DNA from: Pampus argenteus
Lineage: Eukaryota; Chordata; Actinopteri; Scombriformes; Stromateidae
DNA length: 64,000 nucleotides
Assembly (NCBI GenBank): GCA_036937835.1
Contig: CM072860.1
Span: forward strand, 4,543,001 to 4,607,000
Direction: 5' to 3'
Shown: positions 24,820 to 37,525 of the stretch, in pieces
Layout: every line of letters begins with the position of its first letter
Position numbering within the stretch: the first letter of the stretch is position 1
Position numbers and translations under genes: made by a program
The notes under the pieces: model-generated
Databases searched by the model: none
What the model was told of the DNA's origin: nothing
The model's input: the letters and a program-made list of their open reading frames with translations, nothing else

Positions 24820-25420
24820 TATCATGGTGGCTTGCCATGGCAGCTTCAGAAATGGCCTGTCAGGGCTCTTGGAAATGTCGATGTGCAGATAATGACATGT
24901 TGAAAGCCCTGAACCACCAGCTTGTCACCTGCTGGTAATTGGTTCTTCTACTAGTTTATTGTCTCCAGCTGCACTGCTCATCACTGATATTCCTATTTTA
25001 GAAACAGAAGGAGAGTGACAGAGAAAGAGACAGAGATAAATATGAACATTTTTTCATATGCACGTGTGTGTGTGTGCACACATGTGCATATTGTTTGGAG
25101 AGGACGCAGGTGTACATTAGCCAATAAGTATATGTGTATTTGCACTCATTAATGATTATTTGTCATGTCCCTTGGGGTAGCTGACAGCTGCAGAGTGAAA
25201 TAAAACCTGGAAGAAGCAATGGTTTCCTACATTTAAATAGTTGAGGGAAACACATGGGGTACTTTATTTATCTTATCTTGCCAGCGATGTTCCCAACTTC
25301 GCGGGTGCTGAGCAAGATAACCCAAGCAATCCTCCAGCTGTTTCAATATTTTAAACCATAATCAAACGTCTTTTGGCATTGAGAAGATTGCATTGAGTCC
25401 AGGCTTAGCATCAACACTAC
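24820..25420. promoter_or_regulatory. Candidate enhancer with X-box, E-box and homeodomain sites
   Basis: A complex block containing an RFX-like palindrome (24831-24844), an E-box CACCTG (24926-24931) five bases from TAATTGG (24936-24942), and CATTAATGATTATT at 25147-25160. A GT/CA tract at 25066-25080 divides it. It lacks coding signals; a 69-codon frame spans part of it by chance. Confidence 0.45.
24831..24844. promoter_or_regulatory. RFX-type palindromic X-box
   Basis: CTTGCCATGGCAGC matches the ideal GTTGCCATGGCAAC at 12 of 14 positions, with the two mismatches placed symmetrically. This is the second X-box-like palindrome in the window. Confidence 0.45.
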
Positions 25421-26485
25421 TGAAGTTTAATCTGCTGTGAAGGCACAGCCTCTGCTGAGGTTTTTTTTTCTCCTCTGGGAGATAGGAGAATGCATGTTAC
25501 ACAGCAGATATTGAGCTTCGGTGCTGGACATTGCCCTCTGGCTGCTGTTGCATGAAACATAACTTGTCTTTTGTTACAAAGAAAGCATTCCCTCACCACC
25601 TGATTGGATGCATTGGACACGGAAAGCTTTAGCATAAATGCTAACAGTCTGAAAACAGGTTCAAACATATCCGCTATCCACAGAGCGACATTAGCATTCA
25701 TTTAGAGTTGTGTTTTTAGGCCACCTGGTGCATTTAAGTACAATATTCACTCTTGTTTTAACTCTGTTTTTGGCGACAGTAATCTAAACTGTTAAGTTTC
25801 TGGCTGTAACACAAAAACAAAGAGCTGAAAGATGCTAAAAATCCTCTACAGAGCTAAATAGTATATTATAATATTTGATATCACTATTAAGTGATATCTT
25901 CCACATTACATGTAGTCACTTGACTCTTTGCCCGTATAATATAAGAAAAAAAAACACTAAAAAAAAAACAAACATACTTTTTAATGTGTAAGTGAACACC
26001 ACTGTTTTTAATCAACAGAAAAGCATTGTAAGTTTTTCATTGTTTGCCGTATTTTAAACTAATATCTAACAGGCCTGTAAAGCCATTATATCATCTTGAA
26101 TCCTGTATTCTGTTTTCACAGGAAAATCCATCAAATTAAAGAGGCCACAGCCAGATGCACTCATTTCATTGCCACTTCAAAGTCTCACGTTAAAAAAAAG
26201 GAGCTTATATTTCACATCTAGTTCAAGCTTTATTTACCGTGTTCTCCTCTCTCAGCTGGGTCAAGTCCAAGCACGACTGCTAATTTTGTGCTTCTCTTCA
26301 AGGCCTACCTCAAGGAAAAACCTGTTTCAGATTGGCAACAAGTAGTCGATATTAAATGTTATCATTGAGCGATAGACACGCCACCACCTTACCCCCCACT
26401 GAGAAGCGCTCAAGTTTGTCTCATTCATCTCGACCTTGCAGTCAGCACGGGTCTCCATTCAAAAGGGCACAGACGATTATGGCAG
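25421..26485. other. Spacer, no gene seen
   Basis: AT-rich with A runs near 25945 and 25960. A short perfect inverted repeat, GATATCACT then AGTGATATC with a 4-base spacer, lies at 25877-25898. The 94-codon minus-strand frame (25417-25701) has no family resemblance. Confidence 0.45.
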
Positions 26486-26489
26486 TTCA

Positions 26490-26905
26490 GTGATTTTGTC
26501 AAAGGATGATGACTTATCAGGCGCCCTCTATTAATTTTTCAAACACAAATGATGGTCATGAATCATGCCGTACACTGACTGCCCTGTTCCTGACCCATGT
26601 TGACCTTTGCATAATTCGCTTGAAAGTTGCCCACAAGATTCACCACAGTTATGGTGACTTTGATGAGTTTTTTTGTTTTTTTTTGGGAGGGGGGGTTACT
26701 GGCGTTCATGTAGCAGCTATATGCGACGAGAAAACCTTCAGCCTGTTGTGTTTGGTTGATTACAGAGCACAGTGATAACAAACTACCATGACGGTGAGCT
26801 AGCCATTACATCTCGCCCTGTTTCATGGCTGTAATTTCGTCTCTATGACGCTGATGATTGGATCTCTGCGCCGTCCTTGACCTTGTTGAGCGAGACCATG
26901 TCATT
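26490..26905. promoter_or_regulatory. Candidate enhancer or insulator with nuclear-receptor and CTCF-like sites
   Basis: The minus strand of 26521-26534 reads TTAATAGAGGGCGC, matching the core of the CTCF motif (TAGAGGGCGC). At 26591-26606 TGACCCATGTTGACCT forms a four-spaced direct repeat of nuclear-receptor half-sites. AP-1-like TGACTTA lies at 26510-26516. The block is complex except for a T/G run near 26670-26696. Confidence 0.45.
26591..26606 (-). promoter_or_regulatory. DR4-type nuclear-receptor element
   Basis: Read on the minus strand this is AGGTCA, four bases, GGGTCA. Both half-sites match RGKTCA. DR4 spacing is that of thyroid-hormone or LXR-type heterodimers. Consensus match only. 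Confidence 0.4.
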
Positions 26906-29025
26906 CTTCTTTTAACAAGCATCGTAATGCTCGCGGTTTGAAAGAAATGTGAGAATAAAAAAATAAAAACAAAAAAAAAAAAGTCTCGAGGACTTTACAG
27001 GGGTCAACAGCTTCTCAAAGCGCTTGCTCATTGGAAAACTAACTCGTGACAGAATGTGTTAACAGGGTTACGACAGAAGGGAGTGGCTGTATTTCACACC
27101 GTTTCATCTGTCATGTAAGGATATCAGAAGTTTAATGGCCACTGCTCTCGGCCAATGATGTCTAACCAGCTTCCATTATTACAACTGTTTCACTCTCTGA
27201 TTTATCTCTTCATTTTGACCATTGGATTTTTTTTTTTTTTTTGCACTTGCACCAATTTCCCTGTCCTGCAGGCAGAACGAAAGTGGCGAATCTTGACATG
27301 TGATCTTGTCAGGTGTTGTGAAAATCCACTTGGCCCTTGCAATTCATCAGTATCCTCATTCTGCGCACACATCCCTTCATCTATCTCGATGGTACCATAA
27401 AAATCAATTGATTTGCCCTGCAAAGTGCAAGGTTTCTTTCTGAAAAAAAAAAAAATCTTTCTTATGATTTCTGCTGGAGGAGCCTGCTTCAGGTGTCACA
27501 ATTTGTCTTCTTAAACGCTGCCAGAATTGGTAGTTATAGAGACTGAACTGTTTATTTGTTTAATCACAGCACATGATTCATCCTCCTCAGCGTTCACAAA
27601 GTGTGTCTTTACCAGACTAAAAGGCAAATATATGCAATATAATGCAAATATTTGAAATTTAATTTAAACAATACTTAAGTTAACTTAAGTTAAGACAAAG
27701 TTAAGGATCATTACACTGTTGCTTTGTACACTTTCACATTTACTTTCCTTAAGGTTCTTGCTTTTCATTTATGGTGATTACCACTGAAATGCATGAAAGT
27801 ATGTTTACAGCAGCACAGCTCATTAAAAGCTGCACAGACTTTACCCATCATCTGAGTCCAGCATCATTGTCTGGTTCCTCAAACAGAACGGTCACCTTGC
27901 AATTAGAGCTCGGTGACATGGTGATCTAAATGTCGTCTAAGGAGAGAGGCCCACGGTTTCAGACCTGTCTCAGTCGATGCTTATTCTTAGCTGAGGACAA
28001 TTACTGAAATACTGACTCATTAGTTTCCTTCACATCCTTTTCAGCAACGTGTAATCTATCTCCCTTGTAACCACATCCTGTCTGGGATGTTTTCAATTAC
28101 TCACTGTGTGTCCCATTCTGTGCTTTACCGTCTCAGCAAAATTCTCCTCCTCACTTAACTGTCCATAGACAGTCTGCAGTAAGCTGCCTGTCCGTATGCA
28201 TTATGCCATTTTTCGACCATTTTTCAATCTGAAGAGAAACTCTTACTGTCCCAAAAAAACAACAACAACAAAGACAAACAAACAAACAACCAACATTTCT
28301 TATTGATGTCGGTAGACGTAAGCATCATCTGTGAACCGTGTCAATTCAGCGTAGATTAATAGCTGGACAATCATGCTCTACTCTATTCCACATATTTAAA
28401 GATTGAACATTGGTTGCCAGGGGGAATATATATATACATATTGTATATTTTCTGTTGGCGATATTTTTTTACTCCCCTTTAGTCATGCATTTCACAGGAT
28501 TGGCAGTGTCATTATCTGCCCAACAGCAAAGTCCCTTGTATTTACAAGTAAATGTATGTATTTGTTATTGTGGAGCTGCGGGGCGCAGTGGTATCTGCCA
28601 CTCTCAGCAGCGCTTGGGGGCTTTTGTGTGGCGCTTCAGAAAGGTGTTGTGTCCCCGAGACTCTACACCTTACCAAGCAAGACGGATTCCCAGCCAGCCT
28701 GCGACCTGATAAGCCTCTGTGAAATCCCAGAGAGGGGGATTTGATTAAAATAATCAACAAGAAGGGGAGGGTATCTCCATATTTCTGGTGGGGTTTCTCT
28801 AACTACATACACATACGTCATGTAAAAGAGCCTTGTTGAGTTAAATGAGTTTGTGCCGGCACTTTGTAACAACAATTTTAAAACAGTGTTTCATCAGTTA
28901 TCCCTGATGCCTATTTTACTTTTGCATCTGTGTGTGCGTATGTGACACATAGTTGCTGATCACTTGTTGGAGAAGTCAGAGGAAGAGGCGCACGCTGCCA
29001 AAATGTCTCATTATCACATTCGGTG
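26906..29025. other. Spacer with scattered complex patches
   Basis: Contains A runs (26959-26985, 27443-27455), a T run (27228-27242), a perfect 16-base palindrome CTTAAGTTAACTTAAG at 27674-27689 and an AAC-rich tract near 28258-28290. Patches at 27900-28150 and 28560-28760 are complex but without a clear motif cluster. No exon is supported. Confidence 0.45.
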
Positions 29026-29029
29026 TTGA

Positions 29030-29520
29030 CTTTGACAGCCTCCGATCCCCAAGATTTATCCCTCATAAAACTGCCACTTCAAAGCGAGGAGTGATCCAAA
29101 TATGTCCAGCAGTTCGAGGGCGATTTTAACGTAATCTGTGTATAATACGCCCCGCAGCTGCTATAGGCACGACTCCAATGTAAATATTTCCCTCCAATGA
29201 TATTTAACAATCTAATTTAGCCAATAGACCACTGTAAAATTCATGACATGAAAGTGGGAAAAATAAAAGAGGCAAATCAATAATACACATTAACATTTCC
29301 CCACGTACTGTAAGCAGACCAAGAGGGTCCCATTTAAATTAAGGTAGAAATTCATCACACAAGAGAAATGGAAGGCAAACATTAAGGAGGAACATAATGA
29401 CAGGAGCTGCCATAATCATCTAAATATACGTCTACTCAGGTGTAAATTAGTGTGAAATATCTCGGGATTATCAGATTGATGTATTCAAATAAGGCATCGG
29501 GATGAGAGACGTGTATGGTG
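29030..29520. promoter_or_regulatory. Strong candidate conserved noncoding element
   Basis: Almost 500 bases without microsatellites. A forkhead-like TAAATATTT lies at 29181-29189, with several CCAATGATATTTAAC- and CTAATTTAGCC-type AT-rich elements and GATTATCAGATTGATG near 29464-29480. Composition and motif density resemble vertebrate ultraconserved-type enhancers. Confidence 0.45.
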
Positions 29521-30434
29521 GTGTGAGGTAAAAGATAAAGACAAAGAAAACTAATGCAAAAAAGTGAGGATTTTGCTAATCACAAATCAAGTATCATCAA
29601 AAACTTTGTCCTCAAACATTTTGATAAATTTCACCCAAATGTGCAAACAAATGCAAACAAACATTGGTCAGTATAAATGGAAGACCAGATTGAGTGATAA
29701 AGATTATTTAAACACAATGGATGGCTTATATAATTTCAACAGTGAACTCGAGGTACATAGGCTGAGGTCTATCTGACGTACCACCTCAGATACCTCTAAT
29801 TACTGTATAGCGTATGGGTACACCAGGCCAAAGAAGAGATGAAACGAGACAGGGTGGGTGAAAGCAGGAGGAAGAAAGACGGGTAACAACAGAGAGGCAT
29901 CCTTTCTCGCCCAGATGTTTTCACAGAAGCTGTGGTGCGGTTGATGAGACCGAAAGCTACGCAACAGCTCTCAGGGTAAGTTCCAGTGATCGCCCCAGAC
30001 ATAAGGAGGTCAACCTGCAGCCCGGAGCAGCGCACTTTTGTTTTGCCACAAAAACGTCACTGATAGACCTCTCTTCTCCTGCTAAAATGATTCATGCGAA
30101 AAAAGGAGGAAACATACACGTAGATAGGCACTCGCAGACGTTGACATCAGCTGCCCTGCTTTTCCCTTTTTCTCTCTGCTGTAATCTATATATGGGACAA
30201 TATTTCAAAAACACCGCAGAATATGACGGCCATAAATAAAACAGTATTAATCATCGCAAACTTCCCATTCGAGGCCCTTCTCACATTTATCAGGCTTTTA
30301 ATATTAACATAGATTAAGGACATGTCTCACGCCTTCAGTCACTGGATGTAATCTTGCTCCAGATAAAGGCTTCAGTTGTACCAGCGGTGGTGCAACATAA
30401 CATCCAGGCTGAATCAACGCAAATACCATCCTAG

Positions 30435-30456
30435 GAGAGAGAGAGAGAGAGAGAGA
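30435..30456. repeat. (GA)11 microsatellite
   Basis: Eleven perfect GA units, seventeen bases from the TA repeat that follows. Confidence 0.95.
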
Positions 30457-30469
30457 CCTATAAATATAA

Positions 30470-30472
<3 letters not shown>

Positions 30473-30504
<32 letters not shown>
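30473..30504. repeat. (TA)16 microsatellite
   Basis: Sixteen perfect TA units. On the minus strand they give an Ile-Tyr run in a spurious 71-codon frame. Confidence 0.95.
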
Positions 30505-30508
<4 letters not shown>

Positions 30509-33249
30509 GATGTATACAATAAATAATAAGAATGAATTAATTTGAAGAGAGCACAGGGTGAATAAAATACCCTCCGTTCTTGGTATTTTATATAAAGGAC
30601 ATACTGTACTCAGAGATGAATTTCAGATAATACATAAATAAGACTAAATAAATAAATAATAAATAAGAATATTGTATTCTTTATATAGAAGACGATGTTG
30701 TGCATTTCCAGCAATGACTATGCTCTATATTATATTATACTAGACTAAATAGATGCAGTTTTAAATAGGGATCAATCATATGTGATCTGCTACTCATTTT
30801 ATGATATTTTTGCTGTATTTTTCTTGCTGAGTTTTGTGCATTAATGTATTAATGTATTATCAGGTTCTGTGTTCGGTGTGTATTTTAATCACCCATGTAG
30901 GGACAGGCATCGCAAAGTAGCTTAGGCTATACATTTTGTGGTATGAGGCATTAGCTTATGTAATATACTAATATACTACTACAGCAACTATGCTTTCAGA
31001 AAAAAACAAATCTTACTGTGCTGTCAGCAGCATGTTAAAAATACATCAAAAAGAAGTCCAAATATATATTTATATTCAACATTTGGCTGTTTATTTTCCA
31101 ACATCGACTTGTCTATCATGCGAAAATCACACATTTTTTTTGTGGCGATGCAATTTTCAGATAATTCTGAAATCAACACATGATTGCATCTTCTCCCCTG
31201 ATCAATCAGACAGTCAGAAGCAATAACTGTTGTGTGTTGCGCTTCGATCCTACTACTGTGTACTTTGGCAGTCCATGAAGTCCATTAAAAACTGAGTGAC
31301 ACAGCGATCCAACTGTAATCCCCCTCCCCAGTAATGTTGTTGTCTTTTGTCTGTCTCTACCCATTTGTATTCGCATGTATTCATGTACAACTTGACTTGC
31401 TGTCAGTCCCCAGAATGAAATCTTTCTTGTGCGGCTCCATGTATGTTTTTTCAACAATACATTTCACTATTTCCATTTACAATCTCTTTGCTTGTATGGA
31501 ATAAGATTTGCACTCCATCACTGTACAATATTATATATATATATATACAGGCAAAATGCCATTTTGAGAAAAGCCATCATCGCTGAATCCCATCACGTTT
31601 TCTGATTAAAAGTATCACTTTTCCCCTCTGATTCCATTTCTCCATCCAATCCACCTTTTCTTGTTTTGCTTTCATTTTTTTTTCCTTATTTCTTCTCCTG
31701 ACTGGGAACAGGTTGTTCAATCACACAACTATTCCTAGTCACTTGCTCCAGGCAGGTACCTCTTTAAAAAAAGCGACGGAGGAGGCTTGCACGTCGTTCG
31801 CACCGGCGCTTAACACTGTTGTTCTGATGTAGTTAAAGTGGTTCCATTTTAGATGAAGTCTACATGATAATGAACAGGTGTGAGGATGTGTTTATGTGTG
31901 AACGTCTGTGACTGCCATTGTGTATCTAACAATAGTCTTTGATTAAGGTGAGTCAGACACAATGGGAGAATCAAGTAGCACATACAGTAACACGCAGGCA
32001 CACATCTTTACTCACGTAATGTGCCCGTTGCTCACTAACAGCGCGACACTGAACGACACAATGCACGTACACCGTATTGTGATGATATAATGCAATAATT
32101 CTACTACCGTTACCACCGCCGCTACTAATGATGAGAACGTCTTAGCGTTGTAGCTTTTGTTTAGCTTTAAATTCACAGAGTTGTGTGCATTTCACCTCAT
32201 TCACCACCAGCAAAACTCTGCATGAATAAACTGAGTTTATCGTTTCTCAGATGGATCAACTAGGACTTGCTCTGTTTACAATAATTGATGAATCTTCACC
32301 AAATAATTAATATGACAAGAAAGGATATTCATTTCCCCAAGCTACCGTACCTATATCTTGCTATTAACACCTACTTTATTTGTTAAAAAAAACTTTTTTT
32401 TACATCACATTCATTCAATGTTCATTTCCTTTTCCCCCCCGTTTTAATTATTTTCCCTTCCTCTCCGTTTTTTTATTTTTATTTGTGGAGCCATTTTTCT
32501 CAGACACACACACCCACAAATGCCTCCACACACTTCTGTTTTCTGATGATGAGATGAAAAAGCTATTACCTTGAATTATAAGATTGGGCTTGTTTTGCTT
32601 ATCTCTACTCCCGGTGAGGACTCTTCGACTAAAGACGAAGACGTGTTAAAGCGAAATGACCTTCCACTCTATTACCTCTACGCTATTGTGGATTAAAAAC
32701 GTGTGTAAAATACTTTCAATTATTTTTGCGTTGTAAGGATATCAGATGGCATGACACAAGAGTTTTTAAAAAAAGCGTTTTATGTCAACCACGACAAGAA
32801 GCAAAGAGGCCTTTCGTAACCTTGTCCGCTCAATCTAGACAAGAGTAAGAAACTGCAAAGAATCTACTCGGCGTGGATCAGTTGCAGTGGTGCAATTGTT
32901 TAAGGCATCTGTAGCGAGGCTTTTGTCTTATCACCTCTGCTCCCTATAGGCTCCGCGCTGCCTTCACAGTGGCCTTTACACAACATGTGCTCGGTGCAAC
33001 CCTTCAGGAAACAGGGAATTCTCCTAAAGGTCACATTAGGATGGCAAGCCAAACACAGGAGAGGAGGATAATTCCTCTCCAATAATACTTCCTCTCTCCT
33101 TCATACACGAATCAACATCAAAGCTTTTTTTTTTCCGTATTGTTATAGATTACTACCCAACTTTGACTAACTAACTGGGAAATGTATTATATGCACTGTG
33201 TTAACTTGGAACACAAAGACATTTTCTGTTGGCAAAAAAAAATAAAAAA

Positions 33250-34400
33250 ATAGAGCACCCTTGAGACAGGGGTCCTTGATGCATAAAGACGCACTGATCG
33301 GTTTCGGGTCCCAAAGGCACACTTTCAAGTCCTTATTCTTGCAAGTCTTTGTGGCTCCGTGCCTTAAGTTGCATGGAAATGTCAGAAGAGACCTATTATC
33401 TCCTGATAATGGATGCCACCAAACAGCATGTCACTTCATACCCATATTCCTCTACTGGGTGCTAATGAGACGACTTGGGAGAAAAGCACCTCTTGATCTT
33501 CCGGTGAGAAAAATCACAGTTGCAACTCTGTTAACAATGTTAATTTAACATACAGCAGCTGTAGATCACACAACTGCACAATTAAAAAAAAAAAAAAAAA
33601 AAAGTTTTAACAGCTACGTGACTGTTGGAATTTGATGAAATATTTCCACATGACACTTGAAATTTGCAGACACCTGCCACTTTTTTTTTTTTTTGAGGAT
33701 GATTTATTCCAGGCTTGTAATGGCCCGTTATGTGATGAAACATACTGTACTGTAGATGCCGGCAATATCCTCCACCAGCCAAAACGAATATTAAACCCAA
33801 GGTGTAATTTCTCACTGTCATTCAGCTGCATTGTATCATTTTTGCTGAGAGGCCGCAGACAGTAAAAAAAAAAAAGAAGTGCGGTGAGTTCACAAACACG
33901 GCCCTCATAATTGTTGGCGAGAGCGGCGGAGGGATTTCTGTTGCCACTAAAGCCTCCTGTGAGATTCACAGCTTGAGCCTTGGGACCACCGCCAAACTAG
34001 TTTAAGGTCACCTTGCTGAACAAGCTGGCAGGAAGCAGAAAACTCCTGTACAGCTGCTCATCCAACATGCTTCTCTCAACGACATGCGGCTTGAAAGGAG
34101 GAGGGTTTGCTGGCAATCATCCGTCTCGCGACGCAAACCGGGCCCGTCGGCTGGATCAGTCGCAATCCCGCGCCCTTCGCTAAAGCCGTTTCATTTTTCA
34201 CCTTCCTAGAGTGCAGCTGTGGCCTTCTCATTTTGCCCCTTCTCTGAACCTTGCAAACCATTTCCCATCGCTGTTATGTCAAGCCCACGCTCCACCTAAC
34301 AAGGTCCTGTTGACCTCAAAGCTTGCGTCCTCTTCAGTCCTGGCTTCGGATGTCCGTCCCCGCTGCAGGGTTTGCAAGTTTAATTAACCCCAAACCTGGA
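33250..34400. promoter_or_regulatory. Candidate conserved noncoding cluster
   Basis: Three complex blocks separated by A/T runs: 33255-33550, 33630-33860 and 33880-34400. Motifs include GCTAATGAGACG near 33462, TAATTG at 33908-33913, and GATGATTTATTCC near 33698. The third block is GC-richer (CCCGCGCCC near 34168). Frames of 61-120 codons overlap but none is recognisable. Confidence 0.45.
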
Positions 34401-34588
34401 ACAAACCAGTTTCGACAGCTTTCAAGCATCTGGGCTGCCTGCGAGTGGTGAAGCAATAACGCAACATCCATAGTCACACACCTGTCTGTATTTACTCAAC
34501 AGCATAAAGAGGACAAAGAAAGGGTAACAACTCATGACTAGATATCCCTCTTTGTCAAAAAAATACTTAAATTTGGGGATTTTTCTTT

Positions 34589-34800
34589 CTTAAAGGGGTA
34601 CTCCAGATATTTTGTATTAAATTTCCATAAAGATGGGCCAGTTTTGAAAAAAAATAACAACACAGCAGAGGCAGAGTTATCCTGACTTATACTTTCCAAT
34701 ACGGTTCAAGCTCCAAGAGATGCTGGATCCTACATTTCCCATAATGCTATTGTCTGGTAAATGCACAGAGACCTAATGCAGAAAACTGTGTAGATTCATG
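34589..34800 (+). repeat. Probable dispersed repeat fragment
   Basis: Starts TTAAAGGGGTACTCCAGATA and includes AGATGCTGGATCCTACA followed by TTTCCCATAATGC. I recall both phrases from a widespread fish repeat. No coding potential or clear inverted ends are visible, and the right edge is uncertain. Confidence 0.4.
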
Positions 34801-35685
34801 ACCTAAACGGTGTGAAAAGCCAGAAATATGCATACGTGTTCTTTTCGTCAGATTTATAAAGCTTTGCACAGGTCAACGTGGAAGTGGACACATATCCTCA
34901 TTTCCACTCCCACAGCTAGCCATAAACCAGTCATATCAGTATGCTGCCTGCTCCAGCAGCTGTCAATGAACAGCTATCATTAAACAATACACATTTCTAG
35001 CTTTCACTATAGTTCATCACTATATCTGTCGAACATCATTGGCAGTGGTATCCCATAATCATTTTTAAACTCCAGAAATGCAATTAATGATTAGTATGTC
35101 GGGCTCTTATCAATACCGACTTCACAGGGTGTGTCACAGTAGAAAAGCTTCACTTAGTAACCGCACAGGCTGTTTTCACAGTCTGAGTAGAACTAACATG
35201 CCCCATTAACAACACGAACCATTGTTCGGTGAATCACTTGTGAAAACCGCTATTACGTGTGACATGAATTAAACTGGCCCTCCTGTTTAAATTATAAGCA
35301 GATGTGTGAGACAGACTCGTCAAAACAATCTTTCACTCCTTTTAATATTCCCGGTTTCAAAACATCCTCAAATAGCCCTGAGCTCTCAAAGTTCACTTGT
35401 TAAATGAACAGATAAGTGAGCACTTTTTACCCCCCTCTCTCTCTGTATCAAATGGGCGTTCATTTGCATGCATGAGGGTTGAAAGTAAAGACATATTGAA
35501 GGAAAATACAACACTGATCTATTTTCACAGATATGCGTCAGCTGTATTTCAGACATCTATAAGATTTTCTTTTTTTCAGGACATGTGCAAGGGCGAGCCT
35601 AATGGTCTCCCCCTACCGTACTGTATTCAACTCACAGCATAGCATGGTAGTGGAGCTAATCACCGGCAGACATACACAATTCAAG
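34801..35685. other. Spacer, nothing decisive
   Basis: Moderately complex AT-rich sequence. An 81-codon frame at 35397-35642 shows no family. No simple repeats of length and no clear motif cluster are present. Confidence 0.45.
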
Positions 35686-35689
35686 ACTG

Positions 35690-35860
35690 ACTTTAGAGGG
35701 AAAATCTAATTAACATAACACATGAAATGGAGCGACGAGAGAAGCTCGATTGTTTTCACCTGCTGGTGGGAGAAGCTGCGTGATCGGAGAGAAAGAAAAT
35801 GTGGTCTTATTGTGGTTAAATTGTTTAAGGTCAAAGGTCATGCAGGATAATTTTATTCTA
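35690..35860. promoter_or_regulatory. Candidate enhancer with a perfect DR1 site
   Basis: A compact complex block with CTAATTAACATAAC at about 35707, TTTTCACCTGCTGGTGGGAG (E-box CACCTG) at about 35754 and the DR1 element listed below. Confidence 0.45.
35828..35840 (+). promoter_or_regulatory. Perfect DR1 nuclear-receptor element
   Basis: AGGTCAAAGGTCA consists of two perfect AGGTCA half-sites separated by one A. This is the consensus for HNF4, COUP-TF (NR2F) and RXR-containing dimers. Confidence 0.6.
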
Positions 35861-36465
35861 CCAGTAAGTGTTGACACACATCTGAAAATATCTGATTCAT
35901 CATGTATTTTGCATTTTACTTAATTAGATTAAAATTTCAAGCTCCCATCAACACGTCTGAACTGACGGAAACGGATTTAGTTCGTTTCCTCCACCTTCTA
36001 ATCCCGAAATTTAAGGTTTTGGTTTTTTTTTTTTTTAAACACCACCTTTATGAAATTCTTATAGCTTTAGACTGTGGAGATGACAGGTGGAATCTCATTT
36101 GTGAGCGATATAAAAAAAAAAAAAAAAGAGGTTTTAAAACTTAACAGCTATGTCAGCACATACCTGGGCAGCGCTGCACCTTAAGGTTCTTGTCACCAGC
36201 TTGTCATGCATCACTGTCTCATGAAATTGGAAACACAGAGAAACACAAATCTTGACATTGGTGGATATCTGTATGACACTGGGTATGTTAAACTCACAGT
36301 CTATATATGAAAGCATTTACCGGTTTGCATGCCAAACAATGGCTTTTTTTTTGTACTGCTCACACAAGAGAGACAAAGAAGCAGCTGTGAATGTGAGTTT
36401 TTTTTTGTCCTTCTTACAATATTATCTAATAATTCAAATCTGCATCGACTCCTTCTCATCTGTGA
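35861..36465. other. AT-rich spacer
   Basis: T run near 36022, A run near 36112-36127 and further T runs near 36343 and 36399. No gene or motif cluster is seen. Confidence 0.5.
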
Positions 36466-36469
36466 CTGT

Positions 36470-36780
36470 GGAGAGCAGGCTAGGCCTATGCATTAATTAT
36501 AGTCTCTTTGCCGGGTCACAGCCCGGGCCAGAGGACATTGGGAATTATTCATTGTGTCAGCGGAGCCACTGGACCCCGGTGGATAAGGAGACCTATTGAT
36601 GAGGGCACAGGGCACACAGTTCTCCTTCCAAAACATAACCTCCTTCTTCCACCTGCCCTCAATTGCCCGTTCTTCCAGCTAACTCTTCTACTTCCTGTCC
36701 TCCTGGATGTCGAGGGGTGTGAGGAAGATTCCTCCTCTCTCAGTGGGACGCCCTCTTAAGACACAATTACTATTCTTTCC
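36470..36780. promoter_or_regulatory. Candidate conserved noncoding element
   Basis: Contains a POU/homeodomain-like TATGCATTAATTATAG with ATTAATTA at 36492-36499, then a SOX-like TTCATTGTG near 36548. GC-richer sequence (GGCCAGAGG, CCCCGGTGG) surrounds these. Not low complexity; no recognised protein. Confidence 0.45.
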
Positions 36781-37179
36781 CTCCCTGAGGCCTCTTTAGC
36801 GGGTAACTTCTATCCTACCTTTCCACAAGTAAAGTCATCTTCGTCACCCAGGAGTGAAGGAGCAATGAAACAAATGGGGAGAAGGAAGAGGGAAAAAAAA
36901 GAACAAAAAAGGAGGTGGAGGCACAGCGGATTTCCTCTCAACGACACCATGTCACCATGCAGCTCTTCTTAATCTTAATGAGCTGCGTAAGTGGGTTAGC
37001 TCTGAAGTTAATTTGCCCCTAACTGCGTCCACACAATGCCGGATTTGCATTTAAAAGACAAATAAATAAATAGATTTAGGAGAAAATGGCAAGTTTGACC
37101 GTTTTTAAGCTTTGGGATAAAGAAGGATCAGCATACGTTACCCTGGTTATATTCAAATGGTGGACGTAGTTATTCTCTG

Positions 37180-37420
37180 AAGGCATCTAATTCTGCACGT
37201 TCCCGGCTGAACAAAAGATTAGAATCAGACACAGGGAGGCCAGCAGCTCGGCGCAATCAGTGATTTCAGCTAATGACAAGAGTGCCAGGTGTATCGCCAG
37301 GTGTGGTTGATTAGAGGGAATGAAATGCACAGTGAAGGTGACAACCGGCGCTGTGTTCCAGCTGAGAGTCGGAGGGAATTTTTCTGATCAAAGTGGAGCA
37401 GAGGACAAAAAAAATCTGAA
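37180..37420. promoter_or_regulatory. Candidate conserved noncoding element with a TCF/LEF site
   Basis: Contains CTAATGACAAGAG near 37270, a repeated GCCAGGTGT (about 37284 and 37298) and CTGATCAAAGTGG near 37384, which includes a TCF/LEF ATCAAAG. Free of simple repeats. Confidence 0.4.
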
Positions 37421-37525
37421 TGATCTACAAACCCACAATGACAAAAAACAAAGAACTTTCCCCCCTCCTCTCCTTTGATTGTGAAGGATTTTCATACGTG
37501 TTGATTCGGCGATGATTGATGAAAA

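Larger units (their letters stand above)
29521..33245. other. Spacer with GA/TA repeats and a possible LINE remnant
   Basis: No gene is seen. A GA repeat (30435-30456) and a TA repeat (30473-30504) lie close together, another TA run is near 31531-31549, and several T runs occur at 31675-32490. At 32620-32705 the sequence CTCTTCGACTAAAGACGAAG followed by AAGCGAAATGACC resembles the 3' end of some fish retrotransposons; this is a weak call. Confidence 0.4.
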
